Shown: positions 1 through 8,517 of the stretch, piece by piece
Layout: the number at the start of each line of letters is the position of its first letter
Numbering within the stretch: the stretch's first letter is position 1
Origin: Lysinibacter cavernae
GTDB taxonomy: Bacteria; Actinomycetota; Actinomycetes; Actinomycetales; Microbacteriaceae
Assembly: GCF_011758565.1 (NCBI RefSeq)
Contig: NZ_JAAMOX010000001.1
Coordinates: forward strand, 2,146,340 to 2,210,339
Reading direction: 5' to 3'
DNA: 64,000 bases
The notes under the pieces: model-generated
What the model was told of the DNA's origin: nothing
Databases searched by the model: none
The model's input: only the letters and a program-made list of their open reading frames with translations
Made by a program: the position numbers and the translations under genes

Positions 1-1
1 C

Positions 2-403
2 ATAACCGGCGGAATGACGGCGACCATCATCTCTACGCTCGATAAGCCGGACCAGTGGTACCAGATCGCCATCTTTGGGTTTGTCTACGCGGTCGTGTTC
101 TCAACGATGACCTGGCGCGTGACGGTTTCCCCCACCGGAATTGCCGTCAGGTCAGCCCTCGGCTGGCCCGTCGTCAGGGTGCCCCTCGAACACATCAAGC
201 GCGCCACCGTGAGTGATGTTGATCCGCTCACCGAGTTTGGCGGCTGGGGCATCCGCTTCGCCGGCGGACGACGCTTGGGCATCATCCTTCAGCGCGGCAA
301 TGCCCTCGAGATCGAACGCAACGATGGCAAGCGCACGCTGGTCGTCACGATCGACGATGCCGACGTTGGCGCATCCCTGCTCACAAGCTATCTCAACCGC
401 TAA
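2..403 (+). CDS. DUF1648/PH-like membrane protein, C-terminal part (5' end outside window)
   Basis: The frame is open to the left window edge (no stop before the ATG at 14), so this is probably the C-terminal part of a longer protein rather than a 129-residue one. It has a hydrophobic segment (IAIFGFVYAVVFSTM) and then a compact PH-like domain with FGGWGIRF, GRRLGIIL and RNDGKRTLVVT. The last ~100 residues align closely with the C-terminus of the next gene, so the two are tandem paralogs 25 nt apart. The function is unknown. In the family, such a domain follows a DUF1648 membrane module. Confidence 0.7.
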   Translation: MTGGMTATIISTLDKPDQWYQIAIFGFVYAVVFSTMTWRVTVSPTGIAVRSALGWPVVRVPLEHIKRATVSDVDPLTEFGGWGIRFAGGRRLGIILQRGNALEIERNDGKRTLVVTIDDADVGASLLTSYLNR

Positions 404-428
404 GAGTGCTCACACACAAGGAGACAGC

Positions 429-1451
429 ATGACCAACTCCAGCACCACACCGCTCAACGCCATGACGCAAGGCGAGCGCCGACGCCTATTTTTTGCCTCC
501 GTTGGCCTGACGGGTGCCGCCTATCTCGCGGGGCTCGTCATCGTCCTCCTCACAATGGCCCAGCTGCCACAGCAAATCGCGACACACTGGGGACCATCGC
601 TCACGGCCGACGGCTTTGGTTCGCCGTGGATGGCGGTCGTTCTGCTGCTCGTTGTCGGCGTTGTCCTCATCACAGTGATCTACTTTTCGGCATACCAACA
701 GGCCGGGTATCGGCCAACACTTGCGTCGTCACGCCTGATCCTTGGATTCCTCGTTGGCGTTTCGGTCGCGGCCTGCACCCTGATTGTGGCCTCAACCCTC
801 AGCCAGGTTGGGCTCAACGAGACTCAGATCAGGGAGGTCAGTCTCCTTCCGTCGATGCTCATCGCGCTTGCCACGGGAGCGCTCATCGGCACAATCGCCG
901 GATTTCTCGCACCAAACGTCGAAACGATCCCCGTCTCGGTCGAGCCGGTAACCGCAAACCAGGACGGCACCAACGAGTTTGGTGAGTGGCGCAGATCCGT
1001 GACAGCACCCACCGCTGTTTGGTGGATTATGCTCGGGGCAATCGCCCTCTTGGTTTCGGTTTTTGTGCTCATTGCCACGCTCGAACCGTCGATCAGGCTT
1101 GTCGCGCTCATCCCGATCGCCTTCATTTATCCGCTCGTGAGCTGCATAACGTGGAGCATCACCATCAGCGAACAAGGCCTCGTTGCACGATCAATCCTTG
1201 GCTGGCCTGCCGTTCACATCCCAATAGAGGCGATCGACCGCGTCGAACTTACCAACGTGCAGCCGATGGCCGATTTTGGCGGTTGGGGCATTCGCCTCGG
1301 ACTCGACCGCCGGTGGGGCATCGTTCTGCAGAAGGGCGAAGCCATCCAGATTCAACGCAACGACGGAAAACGTACGTTTGTTGTCACAGTTGATGATGCC
1401 GCAACCGGTGCAGCAATCCTCAGCGCTTTTGCGTCACGCCCACGTTCGTAG
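429..1451 (+). CDS. DUF1648 domain-containing membrane protein
   Basis: This is a 340-residue protein. I chose the ATG at 429 because AAGGAG lies just upstream at about 419; a longer open frame from 213 would overlap the previous gene. About six hydrophobic segments are visible (for example AAYLAGLVIVLLTMAQL and WWIMLGAIALLVSVFVLIA). The first is followed by QIATHWGPSLTADGFG, the DUF1648 signature. The C-terminus (FGGWGIRLG, RWGIVLQKGE, RNDGKRTFVVTVDD) is a PH-like domain shared with the upstream partial gene. The pair probably forms one transcription unit. The biochemical role is unknown; related proteins occur near growth-inhibition or regulatory genes in Gram-positives, but nothing here indicates a partner. 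Confidence 0.8.
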   Translation: MTNSSTTPLNAMTQGERRRLFFASVGLTGAAYLAGLVIVLLTMAQLPQQIATHWGPSLTADGFGSPWMAVVLLLVVGVVLITVIYFSAYQQAGYRPTLASSRLILGFLVGVSVAACTLIVASTLSQVGLNETQIREVSLLPSMLIALATGALIGTIAGFLAPNVETIPVSVEPVTANQDGTNEFGEWRRSVTAPTAVWWIMLGAIALLVSVFVLIATLEPSIRLVALIPIAFIYPLVSCITWSITISEQGLVARSILGWPAVHIPIEAIDRVELTNVQPMADFGGWGIRLGLDRRWGIVLQKGEAIQIQRNDGKRTFVVTVDDAATGAAILSAFASRPRS

Positions 1452-1463
1452 CACCATAAACAC

Positions 1464-1760
1464 ATGCCTTCCTATCGCGTGACGCTCACGATTGGCGCCC
1501 TCCTTGCCGGCAACGGACCGGCCGAGGTGCTGCCAGCAGCGTCACACGCAGCACGAGACGTCGCCGTACTTGAGGCAGCTGACGTCTCGGTTGTCGCTGG
1601 CGCACCGCGTATTACGGTGCGCTTCACCGCCGATGACAACGACATTGCCCGCCAGGTGTCACGGCACGTCGTAGCAAGCACCGCAGCGGTTGCCAGAGTC
1701 ACGATGGTACAGATCACCCTCCGCTCCGGCAACCGCTGGGACGCGGTCAGCTGGGAATAA
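1464..1760 (+). CDS. Small hypothetical protein
   Basis: This 98-residue ORF starts 12 nt after the DUF1648 gene and ends 4 nt before the convergent NhaC gene, so it fills the gap neatly. It is rich in Ala, Val and Thr, has no clear membrane helix, and contains the stretch AGAPRITVRFTADDNDIA. I do not recognise a family. The ribosome binding site is weak, so it may be translated by coupling to the upstream gene. The opposite strand is also open here (1472-1732) but lacks a sensible context. Coding status is likely, not certain. Confidence 0.5.
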   Translation: MPSYRVTLTIGALLAGNGPAEVLPAASHAARDVAVLEAADVSVVAGAPRITVRFTADDNDIARQVSRHVVASTAAVARVTMVQITLRSGNRWDAVSWE

Positions 1761-1764
1761 TCAG

Positions 1765-3141
1765 CTACAGCATCACATACCCAGCGACCACGTAGAGGAT
1801 GAGGCTGAGTACTGCCGCGATCCCCGCATACGGCATGATCGCGGTCATCAGGTTGACGGGTTTCACCCCAACCGACTTTGAGGCGAGGATGATGCCGTCA
1901 CCGTACAGGCACGTTGTCGACCCAAAGGCGGCACCAGAGAAGACGGCGGCACCGGCAAGGATCGGGTCAACCCCCATCGCAATCGCCAGCGGTATGACAA
2001 TCGGGGTGATGACGGCGGCGAGGTCCCAGAACGACCCGGTTGCGTAGGCGTAGACGCCGCAGACGAGGAAGACCATGGCAGGCAGCAACGCTCCACTCAT
2101 GAGCGGGGTCGTCGCGTCAATCACCCAGTCGGCAAGCTTCAGATCGGTGTTGAGGTGCTGCACCATAAAGGCGAGCACCGAAAGAACCATAACAAACGCC
2201 ATGCTGCTGATGCCCTCAAACGCAGCCTCAAAAACCTCGCGGAGCTTGAGCCTGCGCTGGACAACGTAGAGAACGATAGCGACAATCAGGCCGGCAGCCG
2301 TGCCCTTGACGATATCGACGCCGGTCACGATGGTTACCGTAATGAGCGTGACGATCGGGATGAGGAAGTTGTATGGCAGCGGTTTGCGGCCATCATCAGC
2401 GCGCGGTCGCGCGAGCTCAAACTCGCGCTCCTCTGCTGTGGTGTTGGCGGGAAGAGTGTCTCCGGTCGTGTCAACCCTGCGCTGGTCCCGTTTGAGGGAA
2501 CCCATCAGGGGAAGCACACCGAGGGAGAGCAGCAGGCCAATGATGAGCGCGATCCAGCCGAAGAACACAAACGGGATACCGGCAACGTAGGCGCCAAATC
2601 CTGAGCCGTTAACCGTCACACCCTCGGCCTCGAGGAGCGCCCCAAAGAACACGGCCCACGTCGAGAACGGGATGATGACGGCAATGGGTGCAGAGGTCAT
2701 CTTGATGATGGTGCCAAGCTGCGTTCGCGGCACGCCGTAGCGGTCAGTGACGGCCTTCATCGAGGTACCAACGGTGAGTGCGTTGAGGTAGTCGTCGATG
2801 AACAAGACGATCGTGAGGAGCCAGGTGAGCACAAGCGATTTGCGCCTGGTGTTCACAAATTTCTCGGTCCACGTTGCAAAGTCACTCACGGCTCCTGACG
2901 CATTAAATAGCGCAATAAGGATGCCAAAGAGGGCAACAACAAGAACCAGCCACTGCAACGTCTCGTCGTTCATTGACTCGCCGAAGTATCCGACCCAGGT
3001 GTCGGCAAAGGCCCAGCCACCCATCATCACGGCACCAATAATGGTTCCGATGAAGAGGGCGAGCAGCGTGCGGCGGGTGAGCACCGCTGTTACCAGGATG
3101 GCAACGATGGGTAAGAGCGCAAACGCGCCGTATTCGATCAT
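1765..3141 (-). CDS. NhaC-family Na+/H+ antiporter-like transporter
   Basis: This is a 458-residue polytopic membrane protein with about a dozen hydrophobic segments. FIDDYLNALTVG near residue 112 and MKAVTDRYGVPRTQLGTII are characteristic of the NhaC/ArsB-like antiporter superfamily. A charged cytoplasmic loop (about 210-255) divides the protein. The start ATG is preceded by GGAAGG. It lies 24 nt downstream of an amidohydrolase gene on the same strand, so the two probably form one operon. The transporter may carry the amidohydrolase substrate or product rather than sodium and protons; NhaC relatives include amino- and carboxylic-acid exchangers. The exact substrate is unknown. Confidence 0.8.
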   Translation of the reverse strand: MIEYGAFALLPIVAILVTAVLTRRTLLALFIGTIIGAVMMGGWAFADTWVGYFGESMNDETLQWLVLVVALFGILIALFNASGAVSDFATWTEKFVNTRRKSLVLTWLLTIVLFIDDYLNALTVGTSMKAVTDRYGVPRTQLGTIIKMTSAPIAVIIPFSTWAVFFGALLEAEGVTVNGSGFGAYVAGIPFVFFGWIALIIGLLLSLGVLPLMGSLKRDQRRVDTTGDTLPANTTAEEREFELARPRADDGRKPLPYNFLIPIVTLITVTIVTGVDIVKGTAAGLIVAIVLYVVQRRLKLREVFEAAFEGISSMAFVMVLSVLAFMVQHLNTDLKLADWVIDATTPLMSGALLPAMVFLVCGVYAYATGSFWDLAAVITPIVIPLAIAMGVDPILAGAAVFSGAAFGSTTCLYGDGIILASKSVGVKPVNLMTAIMPYAGIAAVLSLILYVVAGYVML

Positions 3142-3165
3142 GTGGACCTTCCGCGGCCGTAGCCG

Positions 3166-4803
3166 CTATTGAACATTATCGAGGCGTTCGCCGTCAAGAT
3201 ACGTGGCGAGCACCGGAAGTGTGGACAGATCGTCTCCCAGAACCTCTGTGGGATCTTCCGCCCAGAGCGCAAGATCGGCACGCGCTCCTGGCGCGATGAT
3301 GCCGAGGTCCGTGTCCCCCTGCGCAAGCGCTGCGGCCCTTGTATAGCCGTAGAGCGCTTGGGCAGGGGTGAGCCGCTGCTCTGGCTCGTAGACAAAAGCG
3401 TCGGGTTGCCCTGGAGCGCGCCGAAGGACCGCCCAGGCGAGGCCGTGCCTCGCATCCAGATCGGCAACGGGCCAGTCAGAACCAAGGGCAAGGGGAACTC
3501 CGGAACGCATGAGGTCACCGGCCCGCCAGGCCTGCGAGGCGCGTTTTTGCCCGAGCCTTGCCGCCCAAGCGTCGTCCCCGCCCGGGAGGCGCCACTGCAT
3601 GTGCAGGACCTGCAGCGAGGCGGTGATGCCGTACTTGGCCATCCTCGCGAGGTCGCGGTCATCGAGGCACTCAACATGCTCGATCCGGTGCGGCGCGCGC
3701 CCTTCGGCGCGAACGCCGGCGGCGACATACGCCGAGATCGTTTCGCCAATGGCACGGTCACCAATGGCGTGCGTTGCGATCTGAAACCCATGAGCGGTGT
3801 AGTGCTTCACGATATCGATAAAGCCCTGCTGGTCGGCCCAGAATCCGGTGCCGCCGTCGCCCTCGGCGTCTGGCTCATACAGCCAGCCGGTTCCGCTGTC
3901 GATCACGCCATCGGCGAATAACTTAATCAGCCCGCCGCGCCAACGCGCTCCAAACCGGTCGCGCTGCGCGGTAATCGCCGCGCGCTCGTCAATCGTCGTA
4001 GCGGGGTTATGGATCATCGCGCTCTGGATGCGGATGGGCAACCCGCCCACACCAGCGTCGATGCTGTCGAGCAGGTCGAGGGAGGCCGGGCTGCCATCCA
4101 TGATGACACCGCCCGTCACACCTGAGCGGCGGAGGCGGGCAAGAATTTCGCGTGCCTGGCCCGTGTATTCCTCAGGTGTTGGCATCGGCTGCGCATGAAG
4201 CACCAGATTAAACGCGCTCTCTTCGCGAAGCTCCCCCGTTGGCCGACCCTGTCCGTCAACAACAATTTCGGAAGTATCCTCGAATACTCGTGACCCCGTG
4301 ATGCCAGCACGGCGAAGGCCCTCGGTGCTGGCAACGGCGGTGTGTACATCAAAGAGCAAGATCAGTGCCGGCAGGCCATCAACAGCGTCATCGATGGTGG
4401 CAGCGGTGTACGGCTGCCCCTCAAAGGCTGCGTAGTCAACGTTCCAGGCTCGGACCCAACCCTCGGTTGTCTCGCGGCGAACGCGCGCGGCCTCTTCGCG
4501 CAGCTTCTCGAGAAAGACGCGCAACTCGGTAACACCACCCATGTCGATACCCTGCACAATCTCGACGCCCTGGATCGGGTGAAGGTGGGCGTCGATCAGG
4601 CCGGGCGTAACGGTCAGGCCCGTGGCGTCGTGCACAGCGACCGAGGGGGTAGCGAACCGTTCCGCGATCTCCTCTGGCTCTCCAACCGCAAGGATTCGTC
4701 CGGAGCCGATCGCGATGGATTGGGGCTCGTTGCGCTGAGAACTTGGGTCTTGAGTAATCACCCGAGCCCCGGCGATAATCGTGTCTACTGTTTGCGTGAA
4801 CAC
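3166..4803 (-). CDS. YtcJ-like amidohydrolase family protein
   Basis: This 545-residue protein is of the metal-dependent amidohydrolase (TIM-barrel) superfamily. Visible motifs are the N-terminal metal site DAHLHP, the later metal ligands in THAIGDRAI and HRIEHVE, and the C-terminal ALGSDWPVADLDA with its catalytic Asp. The order and length fit the YtcJ/amidohydrolase-3 group, whose natural substrates are mostly unknown. The start is GTG, chosen because AGGAG precedes it by six bases. It is the first gene of a probable operon with the NhaC-like transporter and is divergent from a TetR regulator, which suggests inducible use of an exogenous amide or N-acyl compound. Confidence 0.85.
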   Translation of the reverse strand: MFTQTVDTIIAGARVITQDPSSQRNEPQSIAIGSGRILAVGEPEEIAERFATPSVAVHDATGLTVTPGLIDAHLHPIQGVEIVQGIDMGGVTELRVFLEKLREEAARVRRETTEGWVRAWNVDYAAFEGQPYTAATIDDAVDGLPALILLFDVHTAVASTEGLRRAGITGSRVFEDTSEIVVDGQGRPTGELREESAFNLVLHAQPMPTPEEYTGQAREILARLRRSGVTGGVIMDGSPASLDLLDSIDAGVGGLPIRIQSAMIHNPATTIDERAAITAQRDRFGARWRGGLIKLFADGVIDSGTGWLYEPDAEGDGGTGFWADQQGFIDIVKHYTAHGFQIATHAIGDRAIGETISAYVAAGVRAEGRAPHRIEHVECLDDRDLARMAKYGITASLQVLHMQWRLPGGDDAWAARLGQKRASQAWRAGDLMRSGVPLALGSDWPVADLDARHGLAWAVLRRAPGQPDAFVYEPEQRLTPAQALYGYTRAAALAQGDTDLGIIAPGARADLALWAEDPTEVLGDDLSTLPVLATYLDGERLDNVQ

Positions 4804-4832
4804 CAGTTCTCCTCAGTGGTTAGAACGCCCCG

Positions 4833-4851
4833 TATTTATGCTGTGTAAATA
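4833..4851. promoter_or_regulatory. Candidate TetR operator in divergent promoter region
   Basis: TATTTA, seven bases, then TAAATA forms an inverted repeat in the 85-bp gap between the divergent amidohydrolase and TetR genes. This is an A/T-rich island in GC-rich DNA and a sensible place for an operator controlling both directions. Assignment to the adjacent TetR protein is inference from position. Confidence 0.4.
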
Positions 4852-4888
4852 TACTGCCCACTAGTCTAAGAATCAAGAGAGGAATGTC

Positions 4889-5581
4889 ATGTCACGCAAC
4901 GAAGAACCAGCGCGCACCTCACCACGCAAGCCCGGTCGCCCATCCGTGGGCCTCCTCTCGCGCAGCCAGATACTCGATGAAGCCTTTGCGCTTGCCGACA
5001 GCAGCGGCAGCAAAGGCTTCACGATTACCGCGATCGCGAACAACCTCGGTGTACAAGCGCCTGCCATTTACAACTACTTCCGCAATAAGGGCGAGCTCAT
5101 CTCAGCCATGCGCGGGCAGCTCGCAACACGGGTTGATTCATCCGCCTTCGACACCATGCCCTGGCACGAAGCGGTCACATCGTGGGCCCACAGCTACGTA
5201 GCGACGCTCGGCACGCATCCAGGCACCATCGCCGAACTCGCAACGGAACCAGTTGACGGCGAACTCGGGTCAATCAAGAACTACGAGAACATCGTTGCGT
5301 GCTTCCGTCGCGACGGCTACCCGGAGGACTACATCGTGCCAGCGATCATCGCGTACGAATCGTTCTTCATCGGGTCGGCCCTCGACTCGCTCGCGCCAGA
5401 GTCAAACCTCAACCCGGGGAGAAACGCTTCGCACGCTCCGCTCCTTGAGTCGGCGGAACTCACAGCACGAACCACCGCAAACCAGGCGGGAAAGACGCTC
5501 AACCTTGCAACGTTCGAATTCGGACTCGAGGCACTCACCATCGGCATCCGCACGCTCGGCGAACTGAACGCATCCTCCTAG
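4889..5581 (+). CDS. TetR/AcrR family transcriptional regulator
   Basis: This is a 230-residue one-component repressor. The N-terminal helix-turn-helix runs about 28-72 (SQILDEAFALADSSG, then FTITAIANNLGVQAPAIYNYF, then NKGELI), the standard TetR DNA-binding fold. The rest is a helical ligand-binding domain with no recognisable specificity. The ATG at 4889 has GAGAGG seven bases upstream; another ATG at 4884 is out of frame. It is divergent from the amidohydrolase/NhaC operon, which is its likely target. Confidence 0.9.
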   Translation: MSRNEEPARTSPRKPGRPSVGLLSRSQILDEAFALADSSGSKGFTITAIANNLGVQAPAIYNYFRNKGELISAMRGQLATRVDSSAFDTMPWHEAVTSWAHSYVATLGTHPGTIAELATEPVDGELGSIKNYENIVACFRRDGYPEDYIVPAIIAYESFFIGSALDSLAPESNLNPGRNASHAPLLESAELTARTTANQAGKTLNLATFEFGLEALTIGIRTLGELNASS

Positions 5582-5583
5582 CC

Positions 5584-5653
5584 GTTTCGGCGTATGTTTA
5601 CCGTTTGGGCGTATGTTGCAACATACGCCCAAACGGTAAACATACGCCCAAAC
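5584..5653. repeat. 70-nt near-perfect palindrome, GGGCGTATGTT family, copy 1
   Basis: Both arms contain two tandem copies of a word close to GTTTGGGCGTATGTT, giving a 70-nt inverted repeat centred between 5618 and 5619 with one mismatched pair (5588/5649). The inner 46 bases are perfectly palindromic. It fills the gap between the convergent TetR and LacI genes, so it could act as a bidirectional terminator, but there is no clear T-tract. A second copy is at 37427-37494. Confidence 0.9.
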
Positions 5654-5662
5654 TCAGCGAAA

Positions 5663-6667
5663 TCATCCCGCGGTTGACTCCCGGATGACGAGCTCTGGCT
5701 GAAACACGATGTGCTCGTGAGCCTGTTCACCGTCGGCAGCCTCGCGCATCAGCAGATCAACTGCGGTCAGCCCGATGAGTTCACTGGGCTGACGAATCGA
5801 GCTCAGCGGCACAACAGCAGACTCGGCAAACGCGATATCGTCGTAGCCGATCAGGGCAATATCCTGCGGGATACGCACCTCGCCCATCATGACGAGGGCC
5901 TGAAGGACCCCGAGGGCAAGCAGGTCGTTCGCCGCAAAAATCGCGTCAGGGCGCTCACCAACCGGCCGTGCGCGCAGTAATTCACCAATCGCTCTGCCCT
6001 CAAGCACACTGAGAGATTCGGCCTCGAACACCTCAAGCGAGGTGCCAGGCGCAGTCTCAACGGCAAGACGGGCGCCCTCAAGACGGTCTGCGACCTGGCG
6101 AATGGATGCCGGCCCACCGACATACGCAATCTTGCGCCGCCCGAGACTCATCAGATGGGTGACGGCGAGCGTTCCACCGGCCACGTCGTCCATAGCGACT
6201 GACGAGTATCCACGATCAACGCCGCTTCGGTCAACCAACACAACGGGAGTGCCCCGCTGACGCAAGCGCTCAAGTTCTGGACCAACCTCACCAAGGGGCG
6301 AGATCAGCAGCCCGTGAACACGCTGCTCCTCAAACAGGTCAAGATATTCGGCCTCGCGCTGGGCATTCTCGTCGGTATTGCCAAGCAAGACAGACAGGTT
6401 GTGTTCTGAAGCTCTCGCCTCTGCACCCCGTGCAAGGTCGGTAAAGAACGGGTTCGCAACGTCGAGCACAACAAGCCCGATGCTTCGGCTACGCCCTGCC
6501 CTGAGCTGCCTCGCGGCGTCATTGCGGACAAAGCCAAGCTCGTCAATTGCCGCGAGCACTTTTTGTGCGGTCTCGGCGTTTACCTTTGTGGGTCGATTGA
6601 GCACGTTCGAGACCGTACCAACGGATACTCCCGCGTGCGCGGCGACGTCTTTGACGCTAGCTGCCAC
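5663..6667 (-). CDS. LacI family regulator, probable rhamnose regulon repressor
   Basis: This is a 334-residue protein if started at the GTG at 6667, which has AGAGG five bases upstream and puts the helix-turn-helix at the very N-terminus (SVKDVAAHAGVSVGTVSNVL), as usual in LacI proteins. The longer open frame to 6853 would add ~60 residues of non-homologous sequence. The rest is a periplasmic-binding-protein-like effector domain ending PELVIRESTAG. It is divergent from the sugar ABC operon. Three identical TGAAACGATTCA palindromes in the window, typical LacI-family operators, precede rhamnose-related genes, so this protein is their likely binder. Rhamnose or a derivative as inducer is inferred. 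Confidence 0.88.
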   Translation of the reverse strand: MAASVKDVAAHAGVSVGTVSNVLNRPTKVNAETAQKVLAAIDELGFVRNDAARQLRAGRSRSIGLVVLDVANPFFTDLARGAEARASEHNLSVLLGNTDENAQREAEYLDLFEEQRVHGLLISPLGEVGPELERLRQRGTPVVLVDRSGVDRGYSSVAMDDVAGGTLAVTHLMSLGRRKIAYVGGPASIRQVADRLEGARLAVETAPGTSLEVFEAESLSVLEGRAIGELLRARPVGERPDAIFAANDLLALGVLQALVMMGEVRIPQDIALIGYDDIAFAESAVVPLSSIRQPSELIGLTAVDLLMREAADGEQAHEHIVFQPELVIRESTAG

Positions 6668-6858
6668 AGGAACCTCTTCCCTTTCAGTAGGTAACGGAGA
6701 AAACCTATTGTGTGTGTTTGACCGGCCGATTTGCAACCACGCCCCACCGCAGCTACTGATTTTGGCCACGCAGGCCAATGAAACAATCCAACTGCAGCCA
6801 CTATCCGATAACAAATTTTCAGAACAGCTTGACGGGCGACTCGTTCTAACCATACTAT

Positions 6859-6887
6859 TTGACAGATCGCGAAATTGAAACGATTCA
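6859..6887 (+). promoter_or_regulatory. Promoter with LacI-type operator before the rhamnose ABC operon
   Basis: A consensus -35 TTGACA lies at 6859-6864. The palindrome TGAAACGATTCA at 6876-6887 covers the expected -10 position, so a bound repressor would block polymerase. The same 12-mer occurs at 35198 and 35761. The ATG of the first transporter gene follows at 6925. Confidence 0.75.
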
Positions 6888-6924
6888 TAAACGCGATTTC
6901 ACTCTGTACCAAAGGTAACTGCCA

Positions 6925-8517
6925 ATGACGTCACACGCTACACCGACTCCCGAACCAGCGATTGAGCTACGCGACGTAGCCAAGTCGTTTGGCTCGGTCG
7001 TTGCGCTCCGATCCGGGCACATCGTTGTCGATTCCGGGAGCATCCACGCCCTCGTCGGAGAGAACGGCGCAGGAAAATCCACACTCGTCAAGATTATCGC
7101 CGGACTGTACCAGCGCGACGACGGAATCTTTCGTCTCTCAGGAGTGGACGCGGCCTTCAAAACAACCGCCGACTCAAAAGCTGCTGGCATCGCGGTCATC
7201 TACCAAGAGCCAACGCTCTTCCCAGACCTCTCGGTCACCGAAAACATCTTTATGGGCCGCCAGCCAACCAACCGGTTTGGCCGCATCGACCGCAAAGCCA
7301 TGCACGACGAAGCCGTTGCCATCTTCCAGCGACTCGGCGTACGCATCGACCCGGACCGCCTCGCGGATGGTCTATCCATCGCCGATCAGCAGATCATCGA
7401 GATCGCAAAAGCAATCTCGCTCAACGCAACCGTGCTCATCATGGACGAGCCAACGGCAGCCCTCTCTGGCGTTGAAGTAGAACGCCTCTTCGCCGTCGCC
7501 CGCAGCCTCCGCGACGAAGGCCGAGCAATCGTCTTTATCTCGCACCGCTTCGACGAGGTCTTCGATCTGTGCGACACCATCACCGTCATGCGCGACGGCG
7601 AATACATCTCAACGGTAGAAACGCCAAACACGAGCGTCGACGAAATCGTTCGCCTCATGGTCGGCCGAGACGTCACCGACCTCTTTCCAAAAGAGGATGC
7701 CGCAATTGGCGACGTCCTCCTCGACGTCAAGGGGCTCACCTCCGCCGGAATCTTCGACAACATCTCCTTCGACGTAAAAGCAGGAGAAATCGTTGGCCTC
7801 GCCGGGCTCGTCGGGGCTGGCAGAAGCGAGGTCGCTCGCGCGATCTTTGGCGTTGACCACTACGACAAGGGCACCGTCACCGTGCGCGGGGCGAAGCTCA
7901 AAAAGAACAGCGTGACGGATGCCATGCGGGCAGGCCTGGCGCTCATCCCAGAAGACCGGCGGAAGCAGGGCCTCGTGCTCGATTTCTCGGTCGGCCGCAA
8001 CATCACGCTCGCGATCCGCCAGCGCCTCGCCAAGTTTGGCATCCTGACAACCCGCGCCGAAAACAACGTGGCCGACGGATGGGCTACAACGCTGCAGGTG
8101 AAGACCGCCGCGCTCTCAACCCCCGTCGGCACCCTCTCGGGCGGCAACCAGCAGAAGGTGGTGATCGCCAAGTGGCTTTCGACCCACCCGAGGCTCCTCA
8201 TCATTGATGAGCCAACGCGAGGCATCGACGTTGGCACGAAGTCTGAGGTGCACCGGCTGCTCACCAACCTCGCCGGCGAGGGCATGGGAATCCTCATGAT
8301 CTCCTCTGAGCTTCCCGAGGTCCTCGGCATGGCCGACCGCGTACTCGTTATGAGAGAAGGAACACTCACCGCCGAACTTGACCGCGAAGTTGCGACCGCA
8401 GAGAGCGTCATGCTCGCGGCGACGCAAAGCAACCTGACCCCAACCGCATCCCCATCGTCGGCGCCCGTCCAAGAGGGAATCAGCCCGGAGGCAACCAGCA
8501 TGGAGGCGTCAAAGTGA
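6925..8517 (+). CDS. rhaT: Rhamnose-type sugar ABC transporter, ATP-binding subunit
   Basis: This 530-residue protein has two fused ABC cassettes, as in RbsA/AraG/XylG. The first has Walker A GENGAGKST (~48-56), the degenerate signature LSIADQQ and Walker B VLIMDEPTAAL. The second has a degenerate Walker A (GLVGAGRSE), signature LSGGNQQK and Walker B LLIIDEPTRG. It powers sugar import with the two permeases and lipoprotein that follow; its stop codon overlaps the next start. Rhamnose is inferred from the shared operator and the rha genes in the window. The symbol follows the Rhizobium rhaSTPQ naming, not the unrelated E. coli symporter. Confidence 0.85.
   Translation: MTSHATPTPEPAIELRDVAKSFGSVVALRSGHIVVDSGSIHALVGENGAGKSTLVKIIAGLYQRDDGIFRLSGVDAAFKTTADSKAAGIAVIYQEPTLFPDLSVTENIFMGRQPTNRFGRIDRKAMHDEAVAIFQRLGVRIDPDRLADGLSIADQQIIEIAKAISLNATVLIMDEPTAALSGVEVERLFAVARSLRDEGRAIVFISHRFDEVFDLCDTITVMRDGEYISTVETPNTSVDEIVRLMVGRDVTDLFPKEDAAIGDVLLDVKGLTSAGIFDNISFDVKAGEIVGLAGLVGAGRSEVARAIFGVDHYDKGTVTVRGAKLKKNSVTDAMRAGLALIPEDRRKQGLVLDFSVGRNITLAIRQRLAKFGILTTRAENNVADGWATTLQVKTAALSTPVGTLSGGNQQKVVIAKWLSTHPRLLIIDEPTRGIDVGTKSEVHRLLTNLAGEGMGILMISSELPEVLGMADRVLVMREGTLTAELDREVATAESVMLAATQSNLTPTASPSSAPVQEGISPEATSMEASK

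Noticed and set aside
6667..6853. N-terminal extension of the LacI protein
   Set aside because: LacI proteins begin close to the helix-turn-helix and the GTG at 6667 has a good ribosome binding site.
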